Below are positions 63,645 through 64,000 of a stretch of 64,000 bases of DNA, piece by piece. Where the stretch lies: positions 1-64,000 of the forward strand of contig JAXLYI010000012.1 of the NCBI GenBank assembly GCA_046351555.1, written 5' to 3'. The notes beneath the pieces were generated by a model. That model saw nothing but the letters and a program-made list of their open reading frames with translations, was not told where the DNA came from and made no database searches. Source of the DNA: CAISKJ01 sp046351555. GTDB lineage: Bacteria; Myxococcota_A; Polyangia; Polyangiales; Ga0077539. The position numbers were made by a program, and so were the translations under genes. The stretch's first letter is position 1; each line of letters begins with the position of its first letter.

Positions 63645-64000
63645 ATGGGACAGGCGATCGACGGCAAGGCGGTGGCTGCCGCGCTGAGGCAGCGCGTGGC
63701 GGCGGCGGCGGCGGATTTCGCGGCGCGCGCGGGGCGCCCCGCGGGGCTCGACGTGGTGCTGGTGGGCGACGACCCGGCCTCGCAGGTGTACGTGCGCAAC
63801 AAGGCCCGCGCTTGCGAGGAGGCGGGGATGCGCGGCGAGGTCCACCGGCTGCCCGCGGACACCTCGCAGGCCGAGCTGGTCGCGCTCGTCCGCGCGCTCG
63901 GGGCGCGCGAGGACGTCGACGGGATCCTCGTGCAGCTCCCGCTCCCGAAGCACATCGACGAGGCCGCGGTGCTCGACGCGGTCGACCCGCGCAAGGACGT
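63645..64000 (+). CDS. folD: Bifunctional methylene-tetrahydrofolate dehydrogenase/cyclohydrolase, N-terminal part
   Basis: The first 118 codons are present and the gene runs off the right edge (usual length about 285-300). AIDGKAVAAALRQRVAAA, VGDDPASQVYVRNKARACEE with the catalytic Lys, and DGILVQLPLPKHIDE followed by DPRKD are the FolD substrate-binding signatures. It interconverts 5,10-methylene-, methenyl- and 10-formyl-tetrahydrofolate with NADP. GAGGAG precedes the ATG. Confidence 0.95.
   Translation, partial: MGQAIDGKAVAAALRQRVAAAAADFAARAGRPAGLDVVLVGDDPASQVYVRNKARACEEAGMRGEVHRLPADTSQAELVALVRALGAREDVDGILVQLPLPKHIDEAAVLDAVDPRKD

Noticed and set aside
1..64000. CRISPR arrays, tRNA/rRNA genes, phage integrase or transposase genes
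   Set aside because: I found no regularly spaced repeats with unique spacers, no cloverleaf or rRNA-like sequence, and no intact transposase or integrase motif.

Overview
The window looks like chromosomal DNA of a myxobacterium (Myxococcota, probably a Sandaracinus/Polyangiales-type Polyangia). This is an inference from four things: very high GC with third codon positions almost all G or C, a DUF2378 gene (a family described as paralogous in myxobacteria), many predicted lipoproteins whose lipobox is followed by an Asp/Ala/Pro-rich tether, and RCC1 and Cys-rich surface modules. I saw no rRNA, tRNA, CRISPR array, complete insertion sequence or prophage. Housekeeping genes (serS, xseB, ndk, folD) are scattered among envelope genes.

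Layout. 0.2-5.3 kb: a leftward pair (polytopic membrane protein; PEP-synthase-like lipoprotein) and a rightward CcmB-type permease, separated by a Uma2/DUF820 nuclease gene that sits between two copies of a 66-bp direct repeat. 5.5-12.1 kb: a secreted TonB-C-like protein, a 14-repeat RCC1 lipoprotein, an Old-Yellow-Enzyme-type reductase and an unknown lipoprotein. 12.1-22.2 kb (leftward): serS, BamD-like protein, TPR protein, a small outer-membrane protein, xseB, an OmpA-family protein, a secreted protein, an orphan sensor kinase and a coupled methyltransferase. 22.2-30.5 kb: a lipoprotein, a giant HExxH/TolB/beta-barrel protein, a LamG-like protein, an AT-hook winged-helix nucleoid protein, an MFS transporter and a porin.

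30.5-37.0 kb is the most novel region: an orphan type VI spike cassette transcribed as vgrG, unknown 680-aa protein, PAAR-like protein, unknown 528-aa protein. The two unknowns align along their whole length as members of one family. 37-45 kb: DUF2378 protein, a GST-like remnant, a zinc-ribbon membrane protein and a CusCBA-type Cu(I)/Ag(I) efflux operon preceded by a Cys-rich small membrane protein. 45-50.9 kb: a Tat-type DUF362 lipoprotein, a WD40-like protein, and an M28 peptidase, adenosine deaminase and pterin dehydratase run. 51.1-58.6 kb: a frameshifted unknown gene, a small unknown gene, and a translationally coupled pair made of a membrane-spanning receiver protein and a sulfatase-fold lipoprotein that has lost its catalytic residues. 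58.6-64 kb: an AMIN-like secreted protein, a NUDIX hydrolase, a Cys-rich lipoprotein, ndk, an RcsF-like lipoprotein and the start of folD.

Two patterns run through the window. Many start codons lie 5-13 bases after a TAnnnT hexamer with a GC-rich discriminator and no Shine-Dalgarno sequence, which suggests leaderless transcripts. Many operon junctions are 4-base ATGA or GTGA overlaps. All functional statements are read from sequence alone; no database search was run.
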